64,000 bases of DNA. It comes from Desarmillaria ectypa (taxonomy: Eukaryota; Basidiomycota; Agaricomycetes; Agaricales; Physalacriaceae). Made by a program: the position numbers and the translations under genes. Location of the stretch: contig JAUDYN010000003.1 of NCBI GenBank assembly GCA_030407005.1, positions 3,596,001-3,660,000 of the forward strand, written 5' to 3'. This document shows positions 46,338-56,898 of the stretch, piece after piece (positions within the stretch are counted from its first letter, which is position 1; each line of letters starts with the position of its first letter). The notes below the pieces were generated by a model that was not told the origin of the DNA, ran no database searches, and was given only the letters and a program-made list of their open reading frames with translations.

Positions 46338-48506
46338 CTATGACACCCATGTCCTCCAAACATCACTGTTCTTCAACCACGCAACCAGCTCGTCCCGCTT
46401 CACCTTTGTTCCCTTGTCTGCGCTCTCGACCTTGACCTTGACCCCATCTTTGAACTCCCATCTCTGCTCCTTAACAGTGACGAGGCCAGCCTTCAACTCG
46501 TCGCCTCCCAGGATGACTGCAAACGGTACCTCGTCTTTCCCTCCGGCAGCAAATTGGGCAGGGAGCTTCGGCTTCTTCTTCGCCAAAAAGTCCGTCTAAT
46601 CAAAAGACCTTGGTTAGTTCGACCCGTCATTTAGGGGATAACAGATCTAACCTTGATTCCCTCCGCTCGAAGGTCACTTGCTAGCGTCATCCTCTCTTCA
46701 AGCAACCCATCACCTGCCGCCATGACATACACCATAGTATCCTTGCACCTCCCACCTTGGCCAACCCATTTGGACCACAGAAGCGCGAATATCCGATCCA
46801 TCCCAATACTTACACCAATACAAGGTGTGCTCGCTGCGCTCTTTTTGCTGCTCTTACTCTCGGATGCTGCTGCCGATGCAAACTGGCCCACAAGATTATC
46901 ATATCGGCCTCCTGCAGCAATGGACCCGACGCCCACTTGTGATTCATCTACCTCTTCATCTTCTCCTATATCTTTAGGTTTTGATTTGGATTTCGGTTTT
47001 GGTGCAGGCGTTGAGTTGGTAGATGCATCGGCTTTGAACCCCGGAGGGGCTGAAGCCTCAACAATAGCTTCATAAATGAGGCCTGTGTAATAATCTAAAC
47101 CACGGGCAAGTGAGAGGTCAAAGGAGATCTGGGAACGAAGCGTGAGTGGGTACCCAGTTTCGGCAGGACAATATACTTACTTTATCAAGCACTTTATATG
47201 CTTTGAGGAAAGTAAACAGAAGAGCCATATCCTCCACGCCCTCCTTGGCATTCTTATTCGCCATCAATGTCGCGTCTGATGTAAGGATATCCAACAGCTC
47301 CGGACCACCTATCGAAGGTAAATTCACGACCTGACACAATGAACGATATTTACCTTTGTGCTTGACATACTCTCCAATTTTATCAGCGACAACAGGATTT
47401 AGACCTTTCTCCTCTGTCATTTCCTTTTTCACTTCGGCCCAAGGAAGCTTTAGAGAGAAAAAGTAAGATATGGAAAGAAGAGGGGACACTTGAAACACGA
47501 ACTTTATCTAGCTTATCCACAGCGGAGGATATCGTCCGAATTTTGTCTTCTGGTACACCACATACGGTAAATATACCGTCAAGAATTTTCCTGTGATTTA
47601 TCTGCTAGTAATGAGCATGGGTTTCCCATCGCAAAGGAGGAATATACCTTGATTGTGTATTTGCCTATATCCAGGTTGTTCAAAATCGTGCACAGAAGAC
47701 TGACTATTTCGGCGTCTGGAATCATTGGATCGAACGTCCCGGAGATATCGAAATCCTGGAATGAGATATAAATGAACATCAATGAACAGAACCAGTGAGC
47801 TCACAGCTTGCATGAATTCCCTCATCCTTCCCTTGGACATCACCGGCTGGTCTCTCCGATAAACTTTGCCCACCTGCCACACTTTCCCCTGCCCGCCTCC
47901 GCCAGTCATCGCGAGCCACCGTGCCAGAGGTACGGTATGATCATATCTCAGTGCAAGCTGCTCCCCACCCTGATCCATGAGATCGAAGATTAACTTGGAG
48001 TCTTCGCCATATTTTCCCGTCAGGACATCCTTGCGTTCAAAAACGGGCGTGTCGAGGCAGCTTCCGCCAAAGAGAGCAAATGCGTCCTTCACAATACGTT
48101 CAATGTGGAGACGGCAAAACATTTCCGACGGGCCGTAGTCTCTTGTTCCCTACAGGAATTAAGTACGCAGTGCGATCCATAGCCGAAAATGAATGACCTT
48201 TGGTGTTTTCAATAATATCCTTTCTTTCTTCTTTTCCCCATCTACAGAGGAGTCACCTTTCTTCTCTCTCTCCTTCGCATTTAGTACCCCCTGGGCCTTC
48301 TTCAGCTCTCCGAGTTTCCGTTTTGCTGCTTCCACCTCCGCTGGATCGGCATTTTGCAGGCGAAGATTGTTGAAAAGCGCCGTGTGTTCTGCTATTTCAT
48401 CAGCTAGAGTCATTATTTTTCGTATCCCGGCGCGCGTTATGTTCTTGCTTAACGATGGTGGTGGAAATCGATGGAAACGGCCGATACGAGTCAGGAAAAG
48501 ACGCAT
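46338..48506 (-). CDS. HTS1: Histidyl-tRNA synthetase, probable dual-targeted form
   Basis: Charges tRNA-His. Exons 48,506-48,198, 48,149-47,805, 47,755-47,648, 47,601-47,503, 47,447-47,181, 47,128-46,652 and 46,595-46,338 keep phase (620 residues from the first ATG, 589 from the second at 48,413). Class II motifs: [30 protein letters not shown], motif 2 [16 protein letters not shown], and [20 protein letters not shown]. HisA/HisB signatures: [13 protein letters not shown] and [12 protein letters not shown]. An anticodon-binding domain follows ([19 protein letters not shown]). Between the starts the sequence is Arg-rich without acidic residues ([20 protein letters not shown]), like a mitochondrial targeting peptide. 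As in yeast HTS1, the long form would go to mitochondria and the short form to the cytosol. A Lys/Pro-rich insert of ~33 residues lies after KADAS. Confidence 0.95.
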
Positions 48507-48827
48507 AAATCTAGGGACATGATGTTCGATCAATAGTTCTAAATCTGGACAGGATTTGGCTGAGCCGATGCTCGGCTAGACTCGGGCTGAAATTCGTCCT
48601 GATCAAAACTAGAATTGGAAGGAACACAGCCATGAACAAGTTGGAGCTCGAGAAAGCGAAACAAGACTAGCTCACGGCAGGCATGACAAGTGATGAAGTT
48701 TCATTGATTAGTATAGTATAGTAAGTAAATAATGATTGACGGGACTTCGATAGACGAAGTGGGTAAGTAAAGGAAACGCAGTGTCGCCGGGCCGGGCAAG
48801 GCTACTGCAAACCGATCTAACATACAG
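48507..48827. other. Intergenic, no gene seen
   Basis: Upstream region of the histidyl-tRNA synthetase gene. It contains an A/T-rich stretch with TAGTATAGTATAGTAAGTAAATAATG at 48,710-48,735. No coding features. Confidence 0.5.
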
Positions 48828-49466
48828 CTAAAATCCACCGAGACATCCATCAAGCCCTAGCTCTCTGGAATCACTAGGCGTTGTGCTCCGTGCCGAACGG
48901 TTAGCCTCAGATGTCTTCGACCTCCGAGTCCTTCGCATCTCCTCGGAATCCAGACTACACATCGAGTCCTTCCTATGGGGAAGAAACGATAATACACGGT
49001 TAAACTCCTCTGGTGAGCAAGTACGTGGGATGGGCGGATATGGTGTGTCATGAGGTATAGGGGGAACTATGTGTGGGGAGCCATATCCATCGGATTCTTC
49101 AGACTCTGACGATGCTGACATGGAGAGGTCCGGGACATTGAGCCTCGATGGTGGAAGCTCTGGTTCCAGCTCACACGCCTCGTATGCATGAGGGTGAAAG
49201 TAGCTCCCCTTGTGCGAGACAGCATTAGGAGAAATGGACGTATAAACCCGCTCGTTGCGCTCTGGTAGCTCGCATGAGTTGGGGGATACGACAATCGGTG
49301 CGCGGTCGTATGCGTCCGGCGAGTGGGCGACATAGGTAGAGGAGATTGCTGGTGTAGGGGGGAAATGGACATGTAGAGACTCTGTCTGGGGTGGAGATGG
49401 TAGGGAGCTAGTACTAGATCCGACTGCGGACGTTGCTGCCAGCCGCTTTAGGATTGAACGAGGCAT
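48828..49466 (-). CDS. Conserved protein of unknown function, paralogue A
   Basis: 212 residues without intron, Ser/Pro/Glu-rich and probably disordered. It starts MPRSILKRLAATSAVG. It shares a ~50-residue block with the next gene: HVHFPPTPAISSTYVAHSPD, YDRAPIVVSPNSCELPER and RVYTSISP. Both also carry SILKR near the N-terminus. The C-terminal half has acidic SESEESDGYGSPH and a basic RRTRRSKT patch. No catalytic domain is visible. The paired, same-strand arrangement suggests tandem duplication. Confidence 0.75.
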   Translation of the reverse strand: MPRSILKRLAATSAVGSSTSSLPSPPQTESLHVHFPPTPAISSTYVAHSPDAYDRAPIVVSPNSCELPERNERVYTSISPNAVSHKGSYFHPHAYEACELEPELPPSRLNVPDLSMSASSESEESDGYGSPHIVPPIPHDTPYPPIPRTCSPEEFNRVLSFLPHRKDSMCSLDSEEMRRTRRSKTSEANRSARSTTPSDSRELGLDGCLGGF

Positions 49467-50072
49467 TAATTAGCTGCGAGACGGTGTATAGGCAGGCGAG
49501 CCAGTCTGTTCAGGATGAATAAAGAGAAGGGGGGACAGACAAGTGAAAACTTACCACACAAGAGTGAAGAATCAGTACTGGAAAGTATTACGCTTTCCCA
49601 GCAAGCGTGTAGCTCTGTAAGTATATAAAATAAACAGGAGTTAGAAGACGGAGAAGGATATGGAGCACGCAGAAGAGACTCGCCAAGGCACTTGGCCAGA
49701 TGTGTTGATGGAGGCTCCACATCGCTCGAAGCCTCCACTTCTGTCTTTTATAACTGACATGAAACTGTGGAGCGCCCTGGAATCAAATCTGGAAATAAGT
49801 TCCGGATTCGCTGCACATCTCTGTCCCTCCTGGACCAAGGATCTCCAAGGATATGCCCTTTGAAAGTTTACATCGCGGCTGTGATTGTGGAACGACAGCG
49901 GATCACTCAACCTCAGCCTGCCGCAAGTTGGACAACACCGATTTCTGACGTCATTTTCGGCAACGATGCATGATGCATGATGCAGCGCAACAAAAAACAC
50001 AACAATGTGCCCCAACAATGGATACAGCCATATAGACAACATACGTTAATATGCACAAAAACAACACAACAA
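49467..50072. other. Intergenic between the two paralogues
   Basis: Contains the upstream region of paralogue A and the 3' flank of paralogue B. Several short open frames overlap on both strands without coding character. Confidence 0.45.
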
Positions 50073-51179
50073 CTAACGGAATTGAGGATCACCGCCGCCG
50101 TTCGCCAATGCTCGGGGCCTTTTCTCCGACACAGCTATCACAGGTGGAGGATATGTAATAACTCCGTTCGCCCCACCGGATGAAAGCACGGAAGAGAACG
50201 AAGGAAAGGCAGCAAAGGGGTCATCAGACCTTGGAGACTTCACCCTCGACAATGCCTTATCGTCTCCCAGCTTTCCAGTCGGCGTGAGACTGAAAGTCGA
50301 ATGATCATCATGCCTGGGAATCCCCGGAGACCACAAATGCCCGTCCTGTGTTGCGAACACGAATGTCGGATCCAGCCGCTCAGAGAGCCTAGGTGTTGAC
50401 GTCACACCGTGTTCCTGTTCGTCGCTTAATGAGACTGACTGCCAGAACGCTTGGCGGAGCGATGTCGAGGATTCATCAGTGGTAAACTGGTGAGCCAGTG
50501 GAGGCGAGAGGCGAGAGGTGGAGGGATATTGCGATTGGGGCTCCTTCCTACCTTTCTTCCTTGGGTTAAGCGTCACTACTCCACAAACAGTACTGCTTCT
50601 CTGAGGACGAGGCACTCCGATACACGTGGTGTCTGAGCCTTCCACGGCGACATCATGGCCGGTAAATGTAGCCGTTGGGTAGGGAGAACGCGGGTAGGTC
50701 TTCAGAGCCTTCGCTAGGTCTGTCGGAGATCTTTGCGATACATCCAGTTGTCTAGGGACCGATCTGCGCCTGGATTTCGGTGGAGCATCAAGAATTATGT
50801 CCACTTGGAATGGTGCGTCCTCCAGGGGGAACGTGAATGCTTCATCCTGGGACTTGAATCCGCCCAAAGTAGGTGAATATACCCTATCTCCTCGATCAGG
50901 AAGTTCAAGGGAATTCGGGAATACGATGATAGCGGCGCGATCGTAAGAATTTGGTGAATGGGTGACAAAAGTTGACGTGAGGGAAGCAGATGGAGGAAAA
51001 TGGACGTGTGGTGACCTTAGACTTGGAGAAACGACAACCGTGGCGCTTCCTGCGAACGGAAATGGATTTGGCGACAATAGCAGAGGTGGTGGCCGTTTCA
51101 GAATGGACTTTGGCGACGTTAAGCCTTTTAAAGGAGGCGTCGTCGTCCCAGCAGCCCTCTGTATGGCCTTGGAAGCCAT
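50073..51179 (-). CDS. Conserved protein of unknown function, paralogue B
   Basis: 368 residues without intron. It contains SPKSILKRPPPLLLSPNP, then the block shared with paralogue A: HVHFPPSASLTSTFVTHSPN, YDRAAIIVFPNSLELPDR and RVYSPTLGG. The remainder is Ser/Pro-rich with several S/T-P sites (STPRLSERLDP, TFSLTPTGKL), as in targets of proline-directed kinases. The block reads like a short linear domain rather than an enzyme. I do not recognise the family; it is probably restricted to basidiomycetes, which is inference. Confidence 0.75.
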   Translation of the reverse strand: MASKAIQRAAGTTTPPLKGLTSPKSILKRPPPLLLSPNPFPFAGSATVVVSPSLRSPHVHFPPSASLTSTFVTHSPNSYDRAAIIVFPNSLELPDRGDRVYSPTLGGFKSQDEAFTFPLEDAPFQVDIILDAPPKSRRRSVPRQLDVSQRSPTDLAKALKTYPRSPYPTATFTGHDVAVEGSDTTCIGVPRPQRSSTVCGVVTLNPRKKGRKEPQSQYPSTSRLSPPLAHQFTTDESSTSLRQAFWQSVSLSDEQEHGVTSTPRLSERLDPTFVFATQDGHLWSPGIPRHDDHSTFSLTPTGKLGDDKALSRVKSPRSDDPFAAFPSFSSVLSSGGANGVITYPPPVIAVSEKRPRALANGGGDPQFR

Positions 51180-52363
51180 TGAATGTTGAAAGAATCGTCG
51201 TTGGTCGTGAGTACTTGTAGATTGAATGTTTGTTATCCTTGTCCAGCAAGGGCTAAAAAAAATGGCACCTCAAATATCGTGAGGTGACAGAAGTGCAAGG
51301 AAGAAAGACGTACTTGTTCAAGTTTGTTTGTGTCGCTTGGTCTCAAGAGCCAGTTCAATTACACCTTCAAGGTCCAGCATATATACTCGTGTGACAACGC
51401 CAGTGGAGAGTTGCCATAGTGCTGGTAAATCCGAGAGGAACAGCCACATCTAGGCGAGTGGGAACAATAACTCGACTAAACTTCTAAAATAATTTCCGGT
51501 ACAAATCTCTCAACGGGTTTGCTATCTTTGAAGAGAAACAGGACACTGTCTGCACGCACTGGTGGCGGTGGTGTAGAAGGAAAGAAAGAGAGAAAAAAAC
51601 AAATACCGGCGGTGATCGCCAAGCACCTAAATTTAGAAATGATAGTGGCGAAGTCTGGCAGGCGACGGACCACAGCTCCGCTAAATCCGTCCTGTCCTGT
51701 CCTGCCTCACCGTTGTCGTATCAACGCTGTGCCCACTGGAAAGATGCTCCTGGATTATCCGCTTAATTCAGGATATTTTCTCAACAAATGAGGAACCGAG
51801 AACCGAGGCAGTAGAGTGCTGTTCCTAGGCTTGACCGATGACAAAGAATTACTTCAGTGGCCCAACGAACACTGCTTTCGAGTTATTAATGCCAGGTTCA
51901 GCGTAGGCGTATCGACTTCGCCTTGGCATTGGGAAGTACCTGTTATGCAATTCTGACCTATTATTGTGTTTTAATCTCCTCTGTGGTCGCGCGCCTGTCC
52001 TGCAAACTTGGAGTGGCTTTTTTTCTCAAATTTCTTGGAACTGCTCTCATTATTTTGCGATCGTTTCCATGACCTGCGCGTGTACGAAACGGAGATATAA
52101 AACATCGTTCAAGCTATGGGGGCATCTAGCATAGCCCTTGCTCTTACTATCGGAAACTGATCAAAGAGTTATTTGCTGTATAGACTGCCCGCATTTGATT
52201 GGTCTAAGCGGAGGATAAGAGATCCTTGCCGACCGACAGCTATACGTATATCTTCGAGCAGACAATTTTGACTCTGAACGGAAACGACGACCCATGAATG
52301 AAATTTCATACACGTGTCATTCTATCCAGTACGGATAGTATAGTCCACATATATCACGGTGCT
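51180..52363. other. Intergenic, no gene seen
   Basis: Upstream region of paralogue B and beyond. A + frame at 51,519-51,791 lacks coding features. Confidence 0.45.
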
Positions 52364-52580
52364 TTAAGATTCGGCAGGAGGTACGGCCTTCTCCGCATCC
52401 CTAGGGTTATTCTGCATCTCCTTCCCCAGACGCACCTGTAGCACAAACGTCTCATCAACAAACTGAACAGGAATCCCGCACTCGAAATACCCACCATCGT
52501 CTGCCACACCACTTTCATATTTAGCCTATACTTGTTTATCCCCTAGATCCGGCACGTATGGAGTGATGCATCCAGGAAGG
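52364..52580 (-). pseudogene. C-terminal fragment of an unknown gene
   Basis: A minus-strand frame ending with TAA at 52,364 reads like a real protein end (GVADDGGYFECGIPVQFVDE, FVLQVRLGKEMQNNP). Upstream the frame is closed by a TAG that would be CAG with one C-to-T change, then continues (PYVPDLGDKQV). No further exon is visible. It is probably a remnant, and its family is unknown. Confidence 0.35.
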
Positions 52581-52860
52581 CGTAAGCTCGATCTTCAATT
52601 TCTGCCTCTTCTTGACCTGATCCCTTCTCGTCTTATGGCGAGTTTACGACCTTACGAGATACCTGGTAATGATCGGCGTTATTACCTCGGTGGTGGCGTA
52701 GAGACTGATCACGATGCGCTTCGAGCCGTGAAGAATTCGTGGAGTCCTTCCAAGTCAGCGGACGTACGGACATCTAATTTGGCGACCACATCTATCTCCG
52801 TCCTGATAGGCACGTTGAATCATCTTGCTTCTGTGATTGTCAAACTAAACGAGCGTTAGA

Positions 52861-53864
52861 CCAAACACCCGTATTGTCGACAAATTTGGCTCTGATCGAG
52901 TATTTGTTGCCGGAGGTATGAAGGTTATCAATTAATACTGTGTTTATTGACTCGATGCGTTCTGCAGATGCCTCTCACGTACACAGCCCTACGGGGTGAG
53001 TAGGTACGCTAACTGTAACCAGATCGTGAAACCTAATATTGAGCATGATTTTAGAGAATGAACACAGTGTTCAGGACTGTGTGAGTGATAATGAATACGT
53101 CTCTGTATTTCAAACTCATACGAAATGCGATTTAGATGAATTTGGGCTGGAATTTAGCCATGGTCGAAAGGGGTCTGGCGCCAAAGTCGCTCATGGAATC
53201 TTATACACACGAACATCTGCCTGTCGTTGCCTCTACGCTCGACCAGACCACAGCACTTTTCAGCAAGACGTTCCGTCACACTTCCGACAACTTCGACGGA
53301 TGGAAGTGTTGCGCCAATTCATTGTACTACCATGGCAGTCCTGCCATTGTCGACGAGACCCCTAGTGACGCAAGCGAGATAGTCGACCCTTACCTGTCTG
53401 GAAACGATGGCACCATACGTGGTGGTGACCGTGCCCCAGGCACGCCGGACTTGAGTTCAATCGGTCAGTCGTCAGACAAATATTTGTCTAGCCTGTTCGA
53501 CATTTTCGGACCGACGCATCACACCCTCCTCTTGTTCTCTGATGACAAGGAGAAGCAGACCACTATCCTGGAATCGGTCAAGAAGTATCTCGCTAATATC
53601 CTGAAATGCGTGGTCGTGCTGTCGGAGAACACCGGTATCAAATCCAGCGGTCTACCCGCCGAACTTGTCTTCAAAGACAAGGACGGGTATGCATACCAGA
53701 ACTATGTGATCAGGAGTAGGACTCTGGACGCCGTCGTCGTTCGTCCGGATGGTGTCATCGGCGCTCTTGTCAGTGGTGCAGACGGTTTGAGGACCTACTT
53801 CGACGGCATATTCACACCCGACGTTGAGAAAGTAGCGATATCATTGAAATCCTTGACGGTTTAG
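52861..53864 (+). pseudogene. FAD-dependent monooxygenase, 5'-truncated
   Basis: C-terminal half of an aromatic-ring hydroxylase of the phenol hydroxylase/UbiH group. Visible parts are SDRVFVAGDASHVHSPTG (52,891 on, interrupted by an intron at 52,917-52,969), then a disturbed exon where the family has G-G-Q-G-M-N (here frames do not join), then MNLGWNLAMVERGLAPKSL from 53,136. The thioredoxin-like end has VVVRPDGVIGALVSGADGL. The last exon (53,136-53,864) is fully open. The N-terminal FAD-binding GxGxxG domain is not found in the ~500 bp upstream. It looks like a truncated gene beside the adenylation enzyme and transporter. Confidence 0.7.
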
Positions 53865-53971
53865 ACAGGAACACGGGATGAATCGATGGTTGTAATCCTT
53901 AGTTCTTCTTTGATACGTTAGGTTCGCTAAAAATTTGGTTTTCTCGCAAAGTGGTTCATAGACTTACTATC

Positions 53972-56620
53972 CTAATTCCCCAGCAAAACCCGCATATCTA
54001 AGCCACGCAAAATACGCGCCAAAACTTTGGTATCCGTCTTCCCATTCAAGCTTAACGGTATGAACTCGACAGGAAGAATATACGCCGGTCGCATATAAGC
54101 TGGAAGCTGTACCTGAACGGCTGCTTTCAGTGTTCGCACCAGCGCCTTCGATTCGTCCGTCTGAACCAAGGAAGGAATAGAAGACCGACGATCGACAACA
54201 GAGACGTCATTACCGAAGGAAAAGAAACTGACAAGGAGTTCCTGTGCACCCACGGCGGGATGGGATGCAATAAAAGTTGAAACAGTGAGTTTCTTGTCTC
54301 CGCCGGCGGCTTGGAGTATGGAAGATATCCCTTCCGTTTCGATGCGCACTCCACGGTATTTGACTTGGCTGTCGATACGGCCCATGATTTCGATGGAGTG
54401 ATCAGGCATCATGCGAACTGAATAACATAATTGACAGGAAGATTATGCAAGGGATGAGGAATAGCTTACCTAGATCACCGGTACGGTACGCCTTACACCC
54501 AGGAGTAGGATAATCAATAAACACCTTCGATGTTACGTCAGGGAGGTTGTGATAGCCTATGATAACATCAATAAAGGCTAGATGATGGGTCATGAGAAGA
54601 GCCTACCGCGTGCAACGAGAGGTCCGCTTATGACCAGTTCTCCCGGACATCCCAAAGGTACCGTATTCAGGTCACGATCAACAACATATGCGGAGCATGA
54701 TGGAAAAGCTCTTCCGATGTTTTCTTTGCGGTCGTTCATCCCTATCTGCCTTGAAGTGCAGCCAATCGTGGCTTCCGTAGGACTAGAGGGTAATTGAGCA
54801 TCTATTCGCAAACCCAGGTCTAAGTGCCTACCCATAAAAGTTTGCAAGAACCAAGTCTGGTCTCGCAGACCATTTCTTCAATAGCTGGAAAACAATCGTC
54901 AAGATATGTCTGATAAAACAAGTAAAATTCGGCTAACTGAATCTGTAATTTTCTCACCACCTGACACCAGATACTTTATAGGTAATCCGTCCGGACTCTC
55001 CAGTAAGGCTTCTATCATGCTCGGCACCATACCGATGTGCGTCACACCAATTGAGATGATGTACCGACGCAGTTGCGTTAACAGCTCAAAACGCGGTGCA
55101 CTGACCAGCCGCGAACCGAGGCACCAGCTTTGGACGATTTCGGAGATGTGGACGTCGAATGCGGTGGCTATTATTTATGTCAACGATGGAACATACATAC
55201 TCGAAGAGGGACTTACACGCTAAAGCCAGACGTTTATCGGTGTCGGGGTTCGTAACGGGCTTTGGTAGAGCACAGAAGGCGTCCATAGCCCAATACAATC
55301 CTCGATGAGTTAGAAGACAACCCTTAGGGTTTCCAGTGGTACCTGAGAAGCTATGAGTCAATGATGCCACGGGTCGACTATGTTCATGTACCGGATGTAT
55401 AGAGAAGGTATGCCAGAGAAGGCAAAGTTGCAAAGCAGATATTGCTATCACTGAAGTCGGACTGTAGTTGCTTCATGAAAGCCGTCGTTATAGGGACTGC
55501 GACGTCACCAAAGATGGATGCATCTTCGGGAGCGGCGAAGACCCGGCGAGCACCACTATCTTCTACGATAAAACGCTTTCGCTCAACAGGTAGCTCTGGG
55601 TCGATCTAAAGTAAAAGGTGTCAGCAGCATTCTGCTTGCTCAATTGACACATACCGAAACGTAACAACCTCCGGCTTTCAAAATGGCAGCCATGATGATG
55701 TAGAAATGAGGCGTTCTCGGGCTACATAGAGCTACTTTGTCCTCTATATGGGTACTGTTGGCGACTAACCAGCGGGCGAGAATGTTGCTCTGCCGATTAT
55801 ACTCGCCGTAGGTCAGCAGAAACGGTGGTTTGTCCATGGAAGCATAGATTTCGTGAGCGATGGCGTCCGGACGCTTTGCCGCATGGTCGAACAACCATTC
55901 AAGGACGAGATGTTCGCGATCCAAATCACATGTCCGTGGCGCGCATGAAAGTAAAGGCGACGGCAGGGAATTCTGTGGTGTCTTTGGAGGGGACTCGGGG
56001 GAGCTGATGATGGCGTCGAGGGTTACGCCAACTTGGGCAGCAAGGTTTTTGATGGTAGAGGCGCATATCAACGCGGTGTCCGCGAGGATATCGATTACTA
56101 CGGAAAACCCGTCGACGTGGGCCCCGAAGATGATGCCATTGGGCAAGAAGGCTTCATCTCCGACGTCTCGTATATCCCACACAAAAACCACGTGAACTGG
56201 ATTCTGCTCATCAATGATACCCAATTCTAGTCGCGCGTCCTCTAAACACGTTTCTTTGTCGACACTATCAGCCTGCGTGCTAAGCATCTGGACGAAGCTA
56301 GTCCACGTCGGTGCAAGCTCTGAGTCCAATCGAGCACGTATAGGGCGCAGTAGGACGCCTTCAGGATCTTGTAAATATGCGGTAGACGTTTCTGCGAAGA
56401 GATAGTCTTGATGATCCAGGTATCGCATTAACATGCTGGCAAAGGCGGCACGTAACTGAGATTGTGCAGTTGGTGAGAGGCGTCCATCAGGAGAGATGAG
56501 GCGCTTGGAAAGGCCAGGAGAGATCTTGTGGGCGATGCTACATGGTCCCGAGGAGGGAAGACGGCGTAGGGAACCGAGGTCGGGGAGGGGATGGAAAACG
56601 TAGCTTTTGAAAGAAGCCAT
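53972..56620 (-). CDS. NRPS-like adenylation-domain protein
   Basis: Eight exons in phase: 56,620-55,655, 55,605-55,392, 55,342-55,217, 55,167-54,938, 54,884-54,832, 54,782-54,607, 54,556-54,470 and 54,417-53,972 (765 residues). The first ~230 residues have no clear domain and may be a decayed condensation-domain end (GIIFGAHVDGFSVVIDILAD). The adenylation domain has all core motifs: LTYGEYNRQSNILARWL, LKAGGCYVSIDPELP, YLLYTSGTTGNPKG, STAFDVHISEI, NFYGPTEATIG, GCKAYRTGDL, GRIDSQVKYRGVRIETEGI and LSLNGKTD with the catalytic Lys. It ends ~18 residues later, so no carrier or reductase domain follows in cis. It probably activates an amino or aryl acid for another protein. It is convergent with the monooxygenase and divergent from the ABC transporter. 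Confidence 0.88.
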
Positions 56621-56898
56621 GAACTAAGAGTCGTCATCCGGTTACTAGGACGGCCGTTTTTATATAACACTGCATGAAGTATGTTGGGTAGGCAAGGACG
56701 AATGGGCGAACTGGGCAAAATGCGGATCAGTTAGCGGCGTGGAACCAGATTATAGAAGGCATGTGGTATCATATCAGATAGTACCTCGGTCTTATCAGAT
56801 AATCTTGGCATCTTATCGGAGGACCCTCCCGAACGAAATTTCCACCAACTCCCTACTTTCGCAGCGTGGTCGTCTTCCAGTACTCTTCCTCCGCTACC
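56621..56898. promoter_or_regulatory. Shared divergent promoter region
   Basis: 278 bp between the starts of the adenylation gene and the ABC transporter. It contains a repeated TATCAGATA motif (56,767-56,810: ATATCAGATAG, TATCAGATAATC, CTTATCGG), resembling GATA-factor sites. The short divergent space suggests shared control. Confidence 0.5.

Noticed and set aside
52563..52859. 98-codon + frame taken as the N-terminus of the monooxygenase
   Set aside because: It has no GxGxxG nucleotide-binding motif or similarity to the FAD domain. Joining it to the downstream exon is not supported.
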